This document shows positions 61,027 to 64,000 of a stretch of 64,000 nucleotides of DNA, in pieces. Position 1 is the first letter of the stretch. Each line of letters begins with the position of its first letter. Source of the stretch: Sphingobium sp. Z007 (GTDB lineage: Bacteria; Pseudomonadota; Alphaproteobacteria; Sphingomonadales; Sphingomonadaceae); NCBI RefSeq assembly GCF_900013425.1, contig NZ_FBXK01000005.1, positions 1,612,001-1,676,000 on the forward strand. Direction: 5' to 3'. The notes below the pieces were generated by a model. That model saw only the letters and a list, made by a program, of their open reading frames with translations, ran no database searches and was not told the origin of the DNA. A program made the position numbers and the translations under genes.

Positions 61027-62723
61027 AGGCGATGTATCTCGCGGCCGTCGCCGCGCTCGCTCTTCCCCTCCCCGCCTACGCCAGCGGGGTGGTTGACAAT
61101 GTCAATGGGATCGCGCTCGATCCCAGCGGCAAGATTGTGCGCTTTGGCGCGCTATTGATAGACGATGATGGCAAGGTCGAAAAGTTGCTGCCCGGCCGCT
61201 ATCAGGAGCCGGAATATAAACCCAAGAAACCGAAAAAAGGCCAACCCTGGCCCGAACGCCCCAAAGCGCCGAGTTTCAAGCTGGACGGCGGCGGCAAGAC
61301 GCTGATCCCCGGCCTGATCGACGCGCATGGGCACGTGATGGGCTATGGCCTGTCGCTCATTACGCTCGACCTGTCGGACACGCGGTCGCTGGCGGAAGCG
61401 CAAGCGAAAATCCGCTCCTATGCGCAGGCCAATGAGGGCCGCAAATGGATCATCGGCACTGGCTGGAACCAGGAGCAATGGGGGTTGGGGCGCTTTCCCA
61501 CCGCCGCCGAACTGGACGCGGCAGTCGGCGACATTCCGGTCTGGCTGGAGCGCGTGGACGGTCATGCCGGTTGGGCCAACAGCGCGGCGATGCGCGTGGC
61601 GGGCATCACCGCCGCGACCAAGGCGCCGATGGGCGGCCGGATCGAGATGGCGGGCGGCAAGCCGGCCGGCGTCTTCGTCGACAAGGCGATGGACCTGATC
61701 CAGAAAGTCACCCCGCCGCCCGCGCCCAAGGACCGCGACATCGCGCTGGAAAAGGCGCAGCGCGCGCTGCTGGCGGTGGGCATCACCGGCATGGCTGACA
61801 TGGGCACCAGCATCGACGACTGGCAGGCGTTCCGCCGTTCGGCCGATCGCGGCGCGCTGCGCGTGCGGATTATGTCCTACGCCTATGGCATCGACAATAT
61901 GGTGCTGATCGCCGGGCCGGAACCGACGCCTTGGCTGTATGACGATCATCTGCGCATGGGCGGGGTGAAACTGCTACTGGACGGCGCGCTCGGGTCGCGC
62001 GGGGCGTGGCTGCGCGCCGATTATGCCGATGCGCCGGGCCAGCGCGGCCTGCCGATGATCTCCGATACGCAGTTGCGCAACACGATGAGCCGCGCGGCGA
62101 TGGATAATTTCCAGGTCGCCGTCCACGCCATTGGCGATGCGGCCAATCATGAAGTGCTCAACGCGATCGAGGAACTGAACGACACTTATAAGGGTGACCG
62201 GCGCTGGCGCGTGGAACATGCACAGATCGTCACGCCGTCGGACCTGCCGCGTTTCGGGCCGCTGGGCGCGATCGCGTCGATGCAGCCGGTGCATGAAGCG
62301 TCGGACTGGCGCATGGCGACGGCGCGGCTGGGCGAGGCCAGGCTGAACGGTGCCTATGCGTGGAAGGCGATGCTGGACAATAAGGTGCCGCTCGCCTTCG
62401 GCTCCGACGTGCCGGTGGAAAGCCCCAACCCTTTCGCGGGCATTGCCGTCGCGATGAGTCGGGAAGACGCCAATGGCGAACCCGCAGGCGGCTGGATGCC
62501 CGAACAGCGGGTCAGCTTCGACGCGGCGTTGGACGGCTTCACCCGCCAGGCTGCCTATGCCGGTTTCGCCGAGAAAAAGTTCGGCAGTCTGGTTCCCGGC
62601 CAGCGCGCCGACTTCTTGCTGATCGACCGCGATATTTCGACGGCGCGTCCCGCGGACATACGCCAGACGCAGGTGCTGGAAACCTGGATCGGCGGCAAGC
62701 GGGTTTATGTGAAGGGGCAGTGA
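61023..62723 (+). CDS. Exported YtcJ-like amidohydrolase
   Basis: A 566-residue amidohydrolase. The signal peptide ends at PAYAS. The metal site begins LIPGLIDAHGHVMGYG; further motifs are VDGHAGWANSAAMR, GVKLLLDGALGSRGAWL, VHAIGDAANHEVLNAI, VEHAQIV and AFGSDVPVESPNPF, all of the YtcJ type. Substrates of this family are mostly unknown. ATG 61023 overlaps the stop of the preceding dehydrogenase, so the two are coupled. Confidence 0.9.
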   Translation: MKAMYLAAVAALALPLPAYASGVVDNVNGIALDPSGKIVRFGALLIDDDGKVEKLLPGRYQEPEYKPKKPKKGQPWPERPKAPSFKLDGGGKTLIPGLIDAHGHVMGYGLSLITLDLSDTRSLAEAQAKIRSYAQANEGRKWIIGTGWNQEQWGLGRFPTAAELDAAVGDIPVWLERVDGHAGWANSAAMRVAGITAATKAPMGGRIEMAGGKPAGVFVDKAMDLIQKVTPPPAPKDRDIALEKAQRALLAVGITGMADMGTSIDDWQAFRRSADRGALRVRIMSYAYGIDNMVLIAGPEPTPWLYDDHLRMGGVKLLLDGALGSRGAWLRADYADAPGQRGLPMISDTQLRNTMSRAAMDNFQVAVHAIGDAANHEVLNAIEELNDTYKGDRRWRVEHAQIVTPSDLPRFGPLGAIASMQPVHEASDWRMATARLGEARLNGAYAWKAMLDNKVPLAFGSDVPVESPNPFAGIAVAMSREDANGEPAGGWMPEQRVSFDAALDGFTRQAAYAGFAEKKFGSLVPGQRADFLLIDRDISTARPADIRQTQVLETWIGGKRVYVKGQ

Positions 62724-62740
62724 AGGCCACGGCCCTGACA

Positions 62741-62766
62741 ATCCTTCGCCGCTCGTATCGAAGGAT
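62741..62766 (+). terminator. Candidate terminator after the YtcJ-like gene
   Basis: ATCCTTCG (62741-62748) pairs with CGAAGGAT (62759-62766), 17 bases past the stop, followed by GACTTT. The stem is short and the T tract poor. Confidence 0.4.
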
Positions 62767-62785
62767 GACTTTAACATAACCAGAT

Positions 62786-62904
62786 CCGTTCGTGCTGAGT
62801 AGGGTCTGAGAGAAGTCGAAGACCCGTATCAAAGCATCAGACGCTGAGCACGATCCTTCGATACGCCATTTCGACTTCGCTCAATGACTACTCAGGACGA
62901 ACGG
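62786..62904. repeat. Long REP-like inverted repeat
   Basis: CCGTTCGTGCTGAGTAG (62786-62802) pairs with CTACTCAGGACGAACGG (62888-62904), 16 of 17 matching. Inside, AGAAGTCGAA and CGTATC on one side match TTCGACTTCGCTCA on the other, so each arm runs about 50 bases. The core resembles the element at 30739-30802. Confidence 0.8.
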
Positions 62905-62926
62905 AGTTGATCTAGGGTCCCGGCGC

Positions 62927-64000
62927 TTAACGAGACTGGGCAGGGTTCCACACCGTCACGGTCCGCCCCGTCATCGCCTTGGCCACACCCTGAAGTGTCG
63001 CGGCATAGGCGATCAGCACATCGACCAGCGCGGCAAAGGGGCCACTCTTCGCCCGAACGCCGATCCAGATGACCAGCGCCGCGCCCAACGCCCCTGCAAG
63101 ATAGAGCGCAGGCGACACCCGCATCGCCAGCGCGCCGGCCGCCGCCGCGCCGACCAGGATGAACAGCCCGCCGAACCAGCGAACGATCTTGCGCGACGCA
63201 TATTTGAACCGGTCGATCGCCCCCATCCGGCGCAATTGCGCGCGCAAATGGGCATGGGTGTGCCAAGCGCGCGCGGCGATCCGCACCTTGCGCCGATATT
63301 CGTCTTTGCGTGCGGTCACCAGGCGTTCGCGCGCGATCACATCCTTCGCCTTAATGAGGCGCTTGCCTGCGAACAGGACCGCCATCGACACGGTCAGGTC
63401 ATCCAGCACGCTGTCGGGGAAATCGGGATAGAGGCTGCGCCGGATCGAGAAGATCGAGCCATCCGCCCCCAGCACATTGCCGGTACGCGATTCCTCGTCC
63501 TTCAACCGCTCCTCGATCCGCCAGTAGAGCGAGCCCACCGCAGCGGTCGCGCTGTCTTCCGCGCCGATATAGTGGAGCGATCCCAGCACGCCGCCCACCT
63601 GGCTGTCGGCATAGCGCGCCAGCAGATTGTCGATCGCGTCGGCGTCCAGCAACACATTGGCGTCGGTGAAGATCAGCACCTCGCCCCGCGCGCGGGCCGC
63701 CAGTTGCTTCATGCCATGCGCCTTGCCGCTGCGCCCCGGCCCACGAATGAGCGTTACCAGATCACCTTGGGCCGCGATCAGGTCGCCGGTGCCGTCGGAC
63801 GACCCATCATCGAAGGCGAGGATTTCAAGGGTCGGATGACGCTGCTTGAGCATCGCCAGATTGGCGAGTTTCTCTGGCATCGCCCCCGCTTCGTTATAAG
63901 CGCAGAACAGCAGCGAGGCACTGGGCGGCGGACCGCCAACCGGCGCTTCCGGCACGGTCGGCAGTCCCCGCAGGATCAGCGGGTAGAACAGGAACGGCCA
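62927..64000 (-). CDS. Glycosyltransferase family 2, N-terminus beyond window
   Basis: At least 357 residues of a membrane GT2 enzyme. The frame continues off the window end with WPFLFYPLILRGLPTV, part of an N-terminal transmembrane helix, so the start is missing. The catalytic domain has ASLLFCAYNEAGAMPEKL, LAFDDGSSDGTGD, and LIFTDANVLLDADAI, with the acceptor GADGSIFSIRRSLYP. The C-terminal part has about three transmembrane helices. It resembles processive or exopolysaccharide-type GT2 enzymes; sugar unknown. Confidence 0.9.
   Translation of the reverse strand, partial: WPFLFYPLILRGLPTVPEAPVGGPPPSASLLFCAYNEAGAMPEKLANLAMLKQRHPTLEILAFDDGSSDGTGDLIAAQGDLVTLIRGPGRSGKAHGMKQLAARARGEVLIFTDANVLLDADAIDNLLARYADSQVGGVLGSLHYIGAEDSATAAVGSLYWRIEERLKDEESRTGNVLGADGSIFSIRRSLYPDFPDSVLDDLTVSMAVLFAGKRLIKAKDVIARERLVTARKDEYRRKVRIAARAWHTHAHLRAQLRRMGAIDRFKYASRKIVRWFGGLFILVGAAAAGALAMRVSPALYLAGALGAALVIWIGVRAKSGPFAALVDVLIAYAATLQGVAKAMTGRTVTVWNPAQSR

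Noticed and set aside
1..64000. CRISPR arrays, insertion sequences or integrative elements
   Set aside because: No regularly spaced repeats, transposase or integrase motifs were seen. The tRNA-Asn pair has no flanking integrase or partial tRNA copy.

Overview
The window is ordinary-looking chromosome from a high-GC alphaproteobacterium, most likely a sphingomonad (Sphingobium/Sphingomonas type). This rests on an alphaproteobacterial CtrA regulator with clustered GANTC sites upstream, a SUMT/DUF2849/CysI/DUF934/CysH sulfur operon, UPF0262, DUF2093, a Bpt-type leucyltransferase, a TonB receptor with an STN domain, and many GTG/TTG starts and 1-8 base gene overlaps. It is an inference from gene content; no rRNA or marker alignment was possible. 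I saw no prophage, insertion sequence or CRISPR array.

Layout. 1-2049 is the 3' part of mfd. 2.4-4.1 kb holds small envelope genes (signal-peptide protein, TorF-like porin, MAPEG). 4.1-6.1 kb is an EAL phosphodiesterase divergent from moaA-nadK, followed by two identical tRNA-Asn genes carried on a duplicated segment. 8.5-12.4 kb is a ParA ATPase / ribbon-helix-helix / TPR-SPOR lipoprotein operon, divergent from a Sel1-SPOR gene; two CtrA-like boxes lie between them. 12.4-15.8 kb is a LysR regulator divergent from a DUF1338 (HglS-like) dioxygenase and an AstD-like dehydrogenase. 15.9-18.7 kb has small genes, a VOC protein, DUF2093 and a nitronate-monooxygenase-like flavoprotein. 18.8-23.7 kb has a GT4 glycosyltransferase and an alpha/beta hydrolase, divergent from selO and a second astD. 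23.8-27.7 kb is the assimilatory sulfate reduction operon. 28-30.7 kb is a GT14-like transferase and a DUF885 metallopeptidase-like protein whose Shine-Dalgarno sits in a perfect hairpin.

30.8-35.4 kb carries dnaB, UPF0262, a GH25-fold protein without its acidic residues, cdd, dcd and a PPP phosphatase. 35.6-41.6 kb is a TonB-dependent receptor followed two bases later by a large PD40-amidohydrolase. 41.6-43.2 kb is a pentapeptide-repeat protein and ctrA. 43.5-45.9 kb is a LysR regulator divergent from pirin and wrbA. 46-49 kb has small hypotheticals, an acyltransferase, a pseudouridine synthase and arfB. 49-53.3 kb looks like a Gtr-type glycan modification set (GT-C membrane protein, GtrA, two GT2 enzymes). 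53.4-64 kb has free-methionine-sulfoxide reductase, an RcnB/glycine-zipper protein, a PAS-GGDEF-EAL protein, bpt, ilvA, a 3-hydroxyisobutyrate-dehydrogenase-like gene, a YtcJ-like amidohydrolase and a GT2 gene running off the window.

The most interesting items are the ParA/RHH/SPOR locus with its CtrA-like boxes, the methylation-site cluster at ctrA, the GH25 pseudoenzyme, the DUF1338-AstD pair, the hairpin covering the DUF885 ribosome binding site, and the receptor/PD40-amidohydrolase pair.
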